A stretch of DNA of 21,322 nt from JAJDIA01 sp031555145 (GTDB lineage: Bacteria; Bacteroidota; Bacteroidia; Bacteroidales; Tannerellaceae): assembly GCA_031555145.1 (NCBI GenBank), contig JAVBUR010000092.1, forward strand, positions 1-21,322, written 5' to 3'. Numbering within the stretch: the first letter of the stretch is position 1; each line of letters opens with the position of its first letter. The notes beneath the pieces were generated by a model, which was not told the DNA's origin, ran no database searches, and saw only the letters and a list, made by a program, of their open reading frames with translations. Shown piece by piece: positions 1-7,779 of the stretch. The position numbers and the translations under genes were made by a program.

Positions 1-600
1 AGCTATAATATCTATGGTGAAGGCACTTACCGTGCCGGGGAGGGGACGCACCCGTTCCACGGCGAAGTAGGGGAAATGCATACCGAAGAGGAAGTACGGG
101 TGGAAACCATCTTACCGGCCTATCGGAAAGCAGCCGTTACCCGCGCCCTGTTGTCGGTGCATCCGTATGAGGAGCCTGCTTTCGACTTTTATCCGTTGAA
201 GAATACTTGGAATCAGGTAGGCTCGGGTGTCGTAGGTGAACTACCGGCGAGCGAAGACGAGTTTATGTTCCTCCAACGGGTGAAAGAACAGTTGGAAGTA
301 TCCTGCGTAAAGCACTCGGCGCTGACGGGCAAACAGATACGTGAAGTAGCCCTCTGCGGTGGAAGTGGAGCGTTCCTGATCCGGGAAGCCATCGCCTATG
401 GAGCCGATGCGTTTATCACCGGCGAAGCGAAATACAACGACTTCTACGACGTGGAAGACCGCATCTTACTGGCTGTTATCGGGCATTATGAGTCGGAAGT
501 ATGTACAAAAGATATCTTTTATAAGATAATATCCGAAAAATTTCCTACCTTTGCGGTGCATTTTTCGAATGTAAATTCAAACCCGGTAAAATATTTATAG
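1..600 (+). CDS. Nif3-like dinuclear metal centre protein, 3' part only
   Basis: The reading frame is open from the first base, so this is the C-terminal 199 residues of a larger gene whose start lies outside the window. The fragment opens with a GEGTYRAGEGTHPFHGEVG stretch and continues into VETILP, the pattern of the inserted YqfO/CutA-like domain found in longer Nif3 (DUF34) proteins. It then returns to the Nif3 core with GGSGAFLIREAIAYGADAF and GHYESE. In the latter the His (codon at 484) and the Glu four residues later match the C-terminal pair of metal ligands of the family. Nif3 proteins form ring-shaped hexamers with a two-metal site; their reaction is unsettled (GTP cyclohydrolase-like roles have been proposed). 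The stop is one base before the next start, so the two genes are probably co-transcribed. The family call is firm and the function is not. Confidence 0.93.
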   Translation, partial: SYNIYGEGTYRAGEGTHPFHGEVGEMHTEEEVRVETILPAYRKAAVTRALLSVHPYEEPAFDFYPLKNTWNQVGSGVVGELPASEDEFMFLQRVKEQLEVSCVKHSALTGKQIREVALCGGSGAFLIREAIAYGADAFITGEAKYNDFYDVEDRILLAVIGHYESEVCTKDIFYKIISEKFPTFAVHFSNVNSNPVKYL

Positions 601-601
601 A

Positions 602-1366
602 ATGGCTAAAGAAAAAGCGTCAGTCGAAAAAGAATACACAGTAGAAGAGAAGCTGTCCACACTGTATCAACTTCAGACCACCATGACGGAGATCGACAAG
701 ATCAAGACCCTGCGTGGTGAACTGCCTTTGGAAGTACAGGACCTCGAAGATGAGATCGCCGGCCTGGAAACACGTCTGCAAAATTATCATGCCGATATCC
801 ACGACTTTGAACATGCCGTGATAGAGCAGAAGAACAAAATCGCTAATTCGCACGGCCTGATCGAGCGGTACAAATCGCAACTGGACAACGTGCGTAATAA
901 CCGTGAGTTCGACAACCTCTCCAAAGAGATTGAATACCAGGGATTGGAAATCGAATTTGCCGAAAAGAAAATCCGTGAGTTTTCGGATGGTGTTGCTTTC
1001 AAGCGGGAAGAGATTGCACAGTTGGCCGACAAACTGGACGGACGCAATGGAGACTTGGACCAGAAACGCAGCGAACTGGAAGAAATCATCTCCGAAACGA
1101 AGCAGGAAGAAGAAAAACTGCGCGACAAGGCAAAGGTGCTCGAATCGACGATCGAACCCCGTCTGTTGGTGGCCTTCAAACGTATCCGTAAGGGTGCCCG
1201 TAATGGTTTGGCTGTGGTGTATATCCAGCGTGATGCCTGTGGTGGTTGCTTCAACAAGATTCCGCCCCAGAAGCAGATGGATATCAAGCTGCGTAAGAAA
1301 GTAATCGTTTGCGAGTATTGCGGTCGTATCATGATCGACCCGGAACTGGCAGGTGTAACGGAATAA
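602..1366 (+). CDS. Coiled-coil protein with C-terminal C4 zinc ribbon
   Basis: This is a 254-residue soluble protein. Residues about 12-185 are charged and heptad-like with few prolines, which predicts a long antiparallel coiled coil. Residues 213-240 carry two CxxC pairs (CGGC at 213-216 and CEYC at 237-240), a C4 zinc ribbon of the kind called zf-RING_7 (PF02591). The family includes Helicobacter HP0958 (FlgZ) and chlamydial CdsZ, which bind sigma-54 or secretion and flagellar components. In Bacteroidales, which lack flagella, the partner is unknown, so I assign no process. The ATG at 602 follows the Nif3-like stop after a single base, and no other start fits better. A strong terminator hairpin follows from base 1386, so these two genes appear to end a transcription unit. 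No signal peptide or membrane segment is visible. A nucleic-acid-binding or chaperone-like role is possible but not shown. Confidence 0.9.
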   Translation: MAKEKASVEKEYTVEEKLSTLYQLQTTMTEIDKIKTLRGELPLEVQDLEDEIAGLETRLQNYHADIHDFEHAVIEQKNKIANSHGLIERYKSQLDNVRNNREFDNLSKEIEYQGLEIEFAEKKIREFSDGVAFKREEIAQLADKLDGRNGDLDQKRSELEEIISETKQEEEKLRDKAKVLESTIEPRLLVAFKRIRKGARNGLAVVYIQRDACGGCFNKIPPQKQMDIKLRKKVIVCEYCGRIMIDPELAGVTE

Positions 1367-1385
1367 AAAGAAATACTGCATAACC

Positions 1386-1430
1386 GACACGGAGACCCGG
1401 AGCATTTACTCTGTGTCTCCGTGTTTTGTT
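1386..1430 (+). terminator. Intrinsic terminator directly before tilS
   Basis: Bases 1386-1396 (GACACGGAGAC) pair with 1415-1425 (GTCTCCGTGTT), an 11-bp stem with one G-T wobble. The loop is 18 bases, and the run TTTTGTTT (1423-1430 region) follows. The shape fits a Rho-independent terminator for the Nif3-like/zinc-ribbon pair. It ends only 8 bases before the preferred tilS ATG, so it may also limit transcription into tilS. Confidence 0.8.
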
Positions 1431-1438
1431 TGATAGAC

Positions 1439-2755
1439 ATGCTGACAACCGTACAGACATATATCCAGACACATCAACTGCTGATCGAGGATCGGCCGGT
1501 AGTGGTGGGGCTGAGCGGTGGCGCCGACTCTGTTGCGCTGCTGGCGATTCTTGTGCGGTTGGGGTATACGTGTGTGGCGGCGCATTGTAATTTTCATCTG
1601 AGGGGAGCCGAATCTGACAGGGATGAACAGTTTGCGGCATCGTTTGCCGGGCAACTGGGTGTCGCGTTTCACCAGACGGATTTTGATACGCAGGGGTATG
1701 CGGCCGACAATCATGTGTCGGTCGAGATGGCGGCACGCGAACTTCGGTATGCGTGGTTCGAATCGCTTCGGCAGTTGGTGGATGCGCAGGCTGTAGCCAT
1801 TGCTCATCACCGCGACGATAGTGTGGAGACGATGCTGATGAATATGGTACGTGGGACGGGTATTCGGGGCGTGTGCGGGATTCGCCCGCGGAATGGGCAG
1901 GTAGTGCGTCCGCTATTGTGCGTAGGCAGGGATGAGATTGTAAGCTGGTTGGAGAGCCAACACTTGTCGTACGTGACGGATAGCACCAATCTGTCGGATA
2001 TCTATACGCGCAACTTTATCCGTTTGCGTGTATTACCCTTGTTGGAAGAACTTAATCCCTCCGTACGCCAGGCAATGGCACGAACAGGCGAACACCTGTC
2101 GGCGGTGGAGACGGTTTATCTGCAGGCGGTGGAAGACGTACAGGCGGTGGTCATGAAGACGCCCGGACGGCTATCTATCAATGACTTGATGCGCTATCCT
2201 GAACCGGCCTCTTTCTTATATGAATTACTCTCGCCCTATGGGGTTAGCCGTGTACTGGCGCACAATATCTTCCTTTCTTTACCGAAAGAATCAGGGAAGG
2301 AATTCTTTACGCCTACGCATCGGTTGGTAAAAGACCGGGATGCGGTACTGATCACTTCCCTCGGAGAGGAAGATAAACGGTACTATCCGCTCGATATATC
2401 TGCAAAAAGTTGTACGGAACCGATCAGCTTGTCTTTCAGTCTGGAAGAAGTAACTCCTTCTTTCCGTATTGAAAAAGATAAAAATACGGCTTACTTCGAT
2501 GCTGACAAACTGCGTTTTCCGCTCAGTATCCGGCGATGGGAGGAGGGTGACTGGTTTGTTCCTTTCGGCATGACGGGACGCAAGAAGTTGAGCGATTATT
2601 TCTCCGATCATAAATACAGCCTGTTGCAGAAAGAACAAGCTTGGCTGTTGTGTAGCGGCGATGACATCCTGTGGATGATCGGCGAACGGACAGATCATCG
2701 TTTTCGGATTGAAAAAAGTACAAAACAAGCCTTGATTGTGAAAAAAAACAGATAA
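1439..2755 (+). CDS. tilS: tRNA(Ile)-lysidine synthetase TilS
   Basis: TilS attaches lysine, using ATP, to the wobble cytidine of the CAU anticodon of tRNA-Ile2. This makes lysidine, so that AUA is read as isoleucine; the enzyme is normally essential and cytosolic. The ATP-binding PP-loop SGGADS is at residues 26-31, followed by the N-type ATP pyrophosphatase fold (HCNFHLRGAESDRDE, then AIAHHRDDSVETMLMNMVRG). The C-terminal domain shows RRWEEGDWFVPFGMTGRKKL and later GERTDHRF, as in other TilS proteins. The length, 438 residues, is close to E. coli TilS. I chose ATG 1439: the frame also opens with a GTG at 1421, but that codon lies inside the right arm of the terminator hairpin and adds only six residues. 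No TAnnTTTG promoter box is visible just upstream, so how tilS is transcribed is unclear. No terminator is seen between tilS and rho. Confidence 0.96.
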   Translation: MLTTVQTYIQTHQLLIEDRPVVVGLSGGADSVALLAILVRLGYTCVAAHCNFHLRGAESDRDEQFAASFAGQLGVAFHQTDFDTQGYAADNHVSVEMAARELRYAWFESLRQLVDAQAVAIAHHRDDSVETMLMNMVRGTGIRGVCGIRPRNGQVVRPLLCVGRDEIVSWLESQHLSYVTDSTNLSDIYTRNFIRLRVLPLLEELNPSVRQAMARTGEHLSAVETVYLQAVEDVQAVVMKTPGRLSINDLMRYPEPASFLYELLSPYGVSRVLAHNIFLSLPKESGKEFFTPTHRLVKDRDAVLITSLGEEDKRYYPLDISAKSCTEPISLSFSLEEVTPSFRIEKDKNTAYFDADKLRFPLSIRRWEEGDWFVPFGMTGRKKLSDYFSDHKYSLLQKEQAWLLCSGDDILWMIGERTDHRFRIEKSTKQALIVKKNR

Positions 2756-2782
2756 AAAGCGACGGATGTGTGAAATAGTTCG

Positions 2783-2790
2783 TACCTTTG
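2783..2790 (+). promoter_or_regulatory. Candidate -7 promoter box for rho
   Basis: TACCTTTG followed by C is an exact match to the Bacteroidetes -7 consensus TAnnTTTG. I see no convincing TTG at the -33 position about 20 bases upstream, so this rests on the -7 box alone. Transcription from here would give rho a leader of roughly 155 bases. Confidence 0.55.
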
Positions 2791-2953
2791 CGCTGATTTT
2801 ACTCCGCAGTGATGTTTCTAATAAGTCGTGTTAGGTAACATTTTCGGTTTTTTTCATGAGACATAATTTATTTTCAACTAATTAAGACATAACAATAGTA
2901 TTGTCGTATATGGTGTTCTATACCTATGCGTCGTATCCATTATTTTTCTCACT
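2791..2953 (+). promoter_or_regulatory. Structured rho leader region
   Basis: This is the stretch between the candidate rho promoter box and the rho ATG. It contains TGTTA-GG-TAACA (2829-2840) followed by a seven-T run (2848-2854), a 13-base palindrome ACAATA-G-TATTGT (2892-2904), and a possible hairpin GTATA/TATAC (2906-2910 with 2919-2923, 8-base loop). In E. coli the rho leader is a site of autoregulation by Rho; whether this leader works that way is inference. No short coding frame with convincing support was seen. Confidence 0.35.
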
Positions 2954-5077
2954 ATGCAGAAATACAACATTTTAGAACTAAATGAAAAACTTCTTACCGA
3001 CCTGCAAAAGATTGCAGAAGAACTCGGTATCAAAAAGGTAAACAACTTTAAAAGAGAAGAACTTGTTTATCGTATCCTGGATGAACAGGCTATTTCTTTA
3101 GCTGGTATCCAGATGGAAAAACAAAAAGAAAAAGAAGCACAGAAAGCACAGAAGACACCCAAGAAACCGGCTCCTAAAACTTCTTCCAAGACGGACAAAC
3201 CGAAGACGGAAAAGACGAACGAAGCAACCGACGTCAAGCCTGTTGCCGAAAAGGCAAAGCCGGCAGAAGGCAAAGCTAAGCCGGTAGTGGTCAAGGCAAA
3301 GCCTGTATTAAAGGATGCCAAGCCAGCTGCTGCCGAAGACGCAACCCCGACGGAAGAAAAGAAGGAACCATCAGTTCCCCGGAAAAGAATCCAGATCGAG
3401 AAGAAAGAGAAGAAGGCCGAACCGGTAGCTGTCGTTACCCCGGAACCTGTAGCTGCTCCGGCTGAAGGCCCGAAAGAAGCAGCAGTCGTAGCTCCCCAGA
3501 CCGAATTGCAGTTTGCCGCTCCCGAAGAAAACAAGCCTGTCCAGAAACCGACCAAGGTGATCAAAGTGATCAAGAAGGAAAAGCAACCCGAAGCCGCCGC
3601 TGAAAAGCCGGCTGAGATGCGTGTCCTGCCTCCGGTAGTAGCCGAAGGAAGTGAGGGTGAAACCCCCGAAACTCCGGTGGAGGCTGTAGATGAACCGGTT
3701 ATGGAAGCAGTAGCAACTGCTGGCGACGAAAAACGTGTCGTATTCCGTCATCCGGATGCAAAGTCTGTGTTGGATCAGATCTTCCCTTTCTCCTCCACAC
3801 CTCCTGCCAAACAACCTGCTGAACCGAAGAACCATCCGGAACAGGGCAACCAGAATAAGCAGGCTAAGCACCAACAGCAACAACAACAGCGTCAGCAACA
3901 ACAGCAGCAACAGCAACAACAACAGGAAAAGGAAAAAGCCTACGAGTTCGAAGGCATCCTGATGGGTACCGGCGTGTTGGAGATGATGCCCGACGGCTAC
4001 GGTTTCCTCCGCTCGGCCGACTATAATTACCTGACTTCGCCCGACGATATCTATGTTTCACAGTCGCAGATCAAGTTGTTTGGCTTGAAGACCGGCGACG
4101 TGGTGGAAGGTCCTATCCGTCCGCCGAAAGAGGGGGAGAAGTATTTTCCGCTGGTGAAAGTAGACTTTATCAATGGACGTACACCGGAAGAAGTACGTGA
4201 CCGTGTACCTTTTGACCACCTCACCCCGTTATTCCCGGACGAAAAATTCATGCTGACGGCACGCCGCTCACCAAAAGTGAACGACCATATCGCCGTGCGT
4301 GTAGTTGACCTGTTCTCGCCGATCGGTAAAGGACAGCGCGGGCTGATCGTGGCTCAACCGAAGACCGGTAAGACCATGCTGCTGAAAGATATTGCCAATG
4401 CGATTGCTCATAACCATCCGGAAGTATATATGATCATCTTGTTGATCGACGAACGTCCGGAGGAAGTAACCGATATGGCCCGCAGTGTAGATGCCGAAGT
4501 AATTGCTTCGACCTTCGACGAACCGGCCGACCGCCATGTGAAGATCGCCGATATCGTACTGAACAAAGCGAAACGTATGGTGGAATGCGGACACGACGTC
4601 GTGATCCTGCTCGACTCTATCACCCGTTTGGCACGTGCGTATAACACCGTACAACCGGCTTCCGGTAAAGTACTTTCCGGTGGTGTGGATGCCAACGCAT
4701 TGCAGAAACCGAAACGTTTCTTTGGTGCCGCGCGTAACATCGAGAACGGCGGTAGCCTTACGATCATCTCTACGGCGCTGACTGAAACCGGTTCGAAGAT
4801 GGATGAAGTGATCTTTGAAGAATTCAAGGGAACGGGTAATATGGAATTGCAACTCGACCGCAAGCTGTCGAACAAACGTGTCTATCCGGCTGTCGATATT
4901 ACGGCATCCAGTACACGTCGTGACGACCTGTTGCAGGATGGTAGCACCCTGAACCGTATGTGGATCCTCCGCAAATACCTCTCTGATATGAACTCCATGG
5001 AAGCGATGGAATTTGTAAAGAAACGGATGGAAAATACGACCGACAATATGGAATTCCTGGCGTCGATGAATGGTTGA
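2954..5077 (+). CDS. rho: Transcription termination factor Rho with long disordered insert
   Basis: Rho is a ring-shaped hexameric RNA helicase that pulls nascent RNA from RNA polymerase. Residues 1-45 form the N-terminal Rho_N helical bundle. Residues about 58-325 are an insert rich in Lys, Glu, Ala and Pro with no expected fold; it ends in two glutamine runs (307-312 and 314-324). The cold-shock RNA-binding domain follows (about 332-408, with DGYGFLRS), then the RecA-like motor with Walker A QPKTGKT (468-474), Walker B ILLDS (551-555) and the GGVDANALQKPKRFFGAARN loop. The total of 707 residues compares with 419 in E. coli; the difference is almost all insert. Such inserts are typical of Bacteroidales Rho, and in B. 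thetaiotaomicron the insert has been reported to drive phase separation of Rho. rho stands alone between its own promoter box and a strong terminator. Confidence 0.97.
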   Translation: MQKYNILELNEKLLTDLQKIAEELGIKKVNNFKREELVYRILDEQAISLAGIQMEKQKEKEAQKAQKTPKKPAPKTSSKTDKPKTEKTNEATDVKPVAEKAKPAEGKAKPVVVKAKPVLKDAKPAAAEDATPTEEKKEPSVPRKRIQIEKKEKKAEPVAVVTPEPVAAPAEGPKEAAVVAPQTELQFAAPEENKPVQKPTKVIKVIKKEKQPEAAAEKPAEMRVLPPVVAEGSEGETPETPVEAVDEPVMEAVATAGDEKRVVFRHPDAKSVLDQIFPFSSTPPAKQPAEPKNHPEQGNQNKQAKHQQQQQQRQQQQQQQQQQQEKEKAYEFEGILMGTGVLEMMPDGYGFLRSADYNYLTSPDDIYVSQSQIKLFGLKTGDVVEGPIRPPKEGEKYFPLVKVDFINGRTPEEVRDRVPFDHLTPLFPDEKFMLTARRSPKVNDHIAVRVVDLFSPIGKGQRGLIVAQPKTGKTMLLKDIANAIAHNHPEVYMIILLIDERPEEVTDMARSVDAEVIASTFDEPADRHVKIADIVLNKAKRMVECGHDVVILLDSITRLARAYNTVQPASGKVLSGGVDANALQKPKRFFGAARNIENGGSLTIISTALTETGSKMDEVIFEEFKGTGNMELQLDRKLSNKRVYPAVDITASSTRRDDLLQDGSTLNRMWILRKYLSDMNSMEAMEFVKKRMENTTDNMEFLASMNG
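3872..3925 (+). repeat. CAA/CAG triplet tract coding polyglutamine in rho
   Basis: Eighteen codons, 17 Gln and one Arg: six Gln, an Arg (CGT), then eleven Gln, written as mixed CAA and CAG. Length changes in whole codons would keep the rho frame intact. The mixing of CAA and CAG breaks the repeat and should lower slippage compared with a pure tract. Confidence 0.9.
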
Positions 5078-5100
5078 TTCCGCCACAATAGTATAAAGGA

Positions 5101-5137
5101 AAAGGAGCTGAACCGTCGTGGTTCAGTTCCTTTTTTT
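5101..5137 (+). terminator. Intrinsic terminator after rho
   Basis: AAAGGAGCTGAACC (5101-5114) pairs with GGTTCAGTTCCTTT (5120-5133) across a five-base loop GTCGT, with one G-T wobble. A run of seven T follows (5131-5137). It lies 23 bases after the rho stop and is a textbook Rho-independent terminator. Confidence 0.92.
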
Positions 5138-5243
5138 ATTTATCCGTTGTTATAACAATTGTCTATACCAATGCCATGATAATCTAAATACCGCTACCTT
5201 AGTCCTGTTTTTGGTGTTTTTTTGCATTCAATTGGACGGTGGT

Positions 5244-5276
5244 GTTGTCATTTCAGCAGAATATATACTTATTTTG
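5244..5276 (+). promoter_or_regulatory. Candidate promoter of the GH127 operon
   Basis: GTTG (5244-5247) and TTATTTTG (5269-5276) are 21 bases apart and resemble the Bacteroidetes -33 TTTG and -7 TAnnTTTG elements, with one mismatch in each. The implied start of transcription lies near 5283, leaving a leader of about 13 bases before ATG 5296. The rest of the 5138-5295 gap is AT-rich, with no other feature seen. Confidence 0.5.
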
Positions 5277-5295
5277 CAGGATAGTAAAACCATAA

Positions 5296-7755
5296 ATGAA
5301 GATGAAGATGAAGAAATCCATGTTGCTGCCGTTCTGCCTGATCAGCTTTCTCTCCTGCACCATGAATCAGGGTGAACAGTCAACTGCCCCTATCACTGCC
5401 GTACCGTTTACGGATGTGCATGTAAATGACCAGTTCTGGGCTCCCCGTATTGAAACCAACCGGACGGTATCGATTCCGTCGGCGTTCCATCAGTGTGAGA
5501 TCAATGGACGTTTTGACAATTTTGCCTTGGCCGGCGGATTGATCAAGGGTGAACATCAGGGGGATTTTTCATTCGACGATACAGACCCTTACAAAATAAT
5601 CGAAGGCGCTTCGTATTCACTGGCAGTCAAGTACGACCCGCAGCTGGATACATACCTGGATAGTGTGATCACCTTAATTGCCGCTGCACAGGAAGCTGAC
5701 GGCTACCTGACCACCTGTGTCACCAATAAAGCCTCCCGCCTCTCGGGATGGTGGGGAACGCAACGCTGGGAGAAGATCAACAGCCACGAACTCTATAACT
5801 CCGGCCATCTGTATGAAGCTGCCGTTGCCCACTACCAGGCAACCGGTAAACGCAACCTGCTCGACGTCGCTATCAAGAATGCCGACTTGGTATGCGAGAT
5901 CTTCGGCCTGGGTGACGGCCAGATCAAATATCCTTCCGGGCATCCCATCATCGAGATGGCGCTTGTCAAACTTTATAACGTTACTGGCGACAAGAAGTAC
6001 CTGGACGAAGCCCGTTACTTTGTGGATGAAGCCGGACGATTGTCTAACGGCCGCAAGCCCGGTATCTACAGCCAGGACCATAAGCCGGTGTTGGAACAGG
6101 ACGAGATCGTCGGCCATGCCGTACGTGCCGGCTACTTCTACTCGGGTGTGGCTGATGTGGCTATGCAGGAGCATGACGATGTATTGTTCAACGCCGTATC
6201 CCGTATATGGGAGAATATGGCAACCCGGAAGCTCTATATCACCGGCGGTATCGGTTCACGGGCACAGGGCGAAGGCTTTGGACCCGAATATGAACTGCAT
6301 AACCACAGCGCTTATTGCGAAACCTGTGCTTCCATTTCCAATGTCTATTGGAACCAGCGGATGTTCCTTGCTACCGGTCATGCAAAATATGTGGATGTGC
6401 TTGAACGGGCTTTGTACAACGGCGTTATCTCCGGCGTATCCCTGAGCGGTGATACGTTTTTCTACGACAATCCGCTGGAGTCGATGGGACAGCACGAACG
6501 CGAAGCCTGGTTTGGTTGCGCCTGCTGTCCGGGCAATGTAACCCGTTTTATGGCCTCCATCCCCATGTATATGTATGCTACACAGGAGAATAGTATCTAT
6601 GTAAACCTCTATGTCGGCAGTAACAGCCAGGTGACGTTGGGAGAGAACCGTATCGACCTGACACAAACCACCAATTATCCCTGGGATGGTGAAGTGAAGC
6701 TTGCCGTACAACCCGAGCAGGCCGGCCGCTTTACCTTGAAGCTCCGTATCCCCGGCTGGTTGGGAGCAGAACCTGTTCCGGGCAGCGACCTCTATACCTA
6801 TGCCGATGGCACGACGAAGCCATACAAAGTGAAGATCAACGGTAAACCGGTACGCACCCAACCCGTAGCCGGCTATCTGGCTATCCACCGTGAATGGAAG
6901 CAGGGCGATATCGTAGAGGTCTCACTGCCAATGGATGTCCGCCGTGTCAAAGCCCATGACCTGGTGCGCGACGACCGGGGACTGTTATCCGTTGAAAGAG
7001 GCCCCATTGTCTACTGTCTCGAAGGCATGGATATGCCCGACCGGCATGTGTTCAATAAATTCATTCCCGGTGACGCTACCTTTACCTCCGACTTTGTGCA
7101 GGACAAACTGAACGGCATCGTGGAATTGCAGGGAACAGCCACCGAACTGGATACGAACACCGATGGCGCCGTAGTGGAGCACCAGGTGCCTGTTACCCTT
7201 ATCCCTTACGCTACCTGGAACAACCGGGGTAGCGACGAGATGAGGGTATGGATACCGGCCTCTGCCGACTACGCTCGTCCCACTCCTACACCCAGCATCG
7301 CTTCCCGTGCCCATTCCTATACTATCGTCAGCGCGCCTATCCAGAAAGACGGGTTGGCCATCGAGCATCGCGAATGGTGCTATGGTGTGAACGACCAATG
7401 GGATCCCCAAAGCTCCGACGACCAGTCGAAACCCTATCATTACTTCTGGCTAAAGAAGGGCTCGGAGGAAGCCATCGAATATCTCTTCGACCAACCCGAG
7501 ACCGTTCAACAGGCGCAAGTCTATTGGCTAGACTTTGACCACTACGACGGTAACTACCGTGTACCCGCCGGTTGGAAGTTACAATATAAAGATGGTTCCG
7601 CATGGAAAGATGTGGAAGCCCGCAGTGCGTATGCCTGTCAGAAGGATACATACAACACTGTCGACTTTGCCCCGGTGAAGACTACCGGCCTCAAGCTGGT
7701 GATCCGGTTGCAGGAAGGTGAATCGGGCGGTGTGATCGAATGGAAAGTAAATTAA
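5296..7755 (+). CDS. Lipoprotein GH127/GH146 (DUF1680) putative beta-L-arabinofuranosidase
   Basis: This is an 819-residue secreted glycosidase of the DUF1680 superfamily, whose known members release beta-L-arabinofuranose using a zinc-bound cysteine. Residues 1-21 form a signal with a lipobox-like ISFLSC ending at Cys21, so lipid anchoring is likely. An (alpha/alpha)6 barrel follows (about 35-430). By comparison with HypBA1 of Bifidobacterium longum, Glu326 (in QGEGFG) is the acid/base, Glu342, Cys344, Cys410 and Cys411 bind zinc (ETC and CACC motifs), and Cys410 is the nucleophile. Beta-sandwich domains follow, and a C-terminal discoidin-like segment (about 715-819) resembles a carbohydrate-binding fold. 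Three in-frame ATGs (5296, 5302, 5308) make the exact start uncertain. It is the first gene of an operon with a related glycosidase and a peptidase. The family is certain; the linkage cleaved is not visible from sequence. Confidence 0.92.
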   Translation: MKMKMKKSMLLPFCLISFLSCTMNQGEQSTAPITAVPFTDVHVNDQFWAPRIETNRTVSIPSAFHQCEINGRFDNFALAGGLIKGEHQGDFSFDDTDPYKIIEGASYSLAVKYDPQLDTYLDSVITLIAAAQEADGYLTTCVTNKASRLSGWWGTQRWEKINSHELYNSGHLYEAAVAHYQATGKRNLLDVAIKNADLVCEIFGLGDGQIKYPSGHPIIEMALVKLYNVTGDKKYLDEARYFVDEAGRLSNGRKPGIYSQDHKPVLEQDEIVGHAVRAGYFYSGVADVAMQEHDDVLFNAVSRIWENMATRKLYITGGIGSRAQGEGFGPEYELHNHSAYCETCASISNVYWNQRMFLATGHAKYVDVLERALYNGVISGVSLSGDTFFYDNPLESMGQHEREAWFGCACCPGNVTRFMASIPMYMYATQENSIYVNLYVGSNSQVTLGENRIDLTQTTNYPWDGEVKLAVQPEQAGRFTLKLRIPGWLGAEPVPGSDLYTYADGTTKPYKVKINGKPVRTQPVAGYLAIHREWKQGDIVEVSLPMDVRRVKAHDLVRDDRGLLSVERGPIVYCLEGMDMPDRHVFNKFIPGDATFTSDFVQDKLNGIVELQGTATELDTNTDGAVVEHQVPVTLIPYATWNNRGSDEMRVWIPASADYARPTPTPSIASRAHSYTIVSAPIQKDGLAIEHREWCYGVNDQWDPQSSDDQSKPYHYFWLKKGSEEAIEYLFDQPETVQQAQVYWLDFDHYDGNYRVPAGWKLQYKDGSAWKDVEARSAYACQKDTYNTVDFAPVKTTGLKLVIRLQEGESGGVIEWKVN

Positions 7756-7779
7756 ACTGAAAATCAATTGATAAGTTAC

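Noticed and set aside
3371..3922. Leucine-rich reverse frame opposite the rho insert
   Set aside because: The leucine run is simply the complement of the CAG/CAA tract, not a membrane protein.
5195..5202. TACCTTAG as a second promoter box before the GH127 operon
   Set aside because: It misses the consensus at one key base and has no -33 partner at the right spacing. The 5244-5276 pair fits better.
5118..5375. 85-codon open frame overlapping the start of the first GH127-type gene
   Set aside because: It starts inside the rho terminator, spans the promoter region and reads through the signal-peptide codons in another frame, with no recognisable motif.
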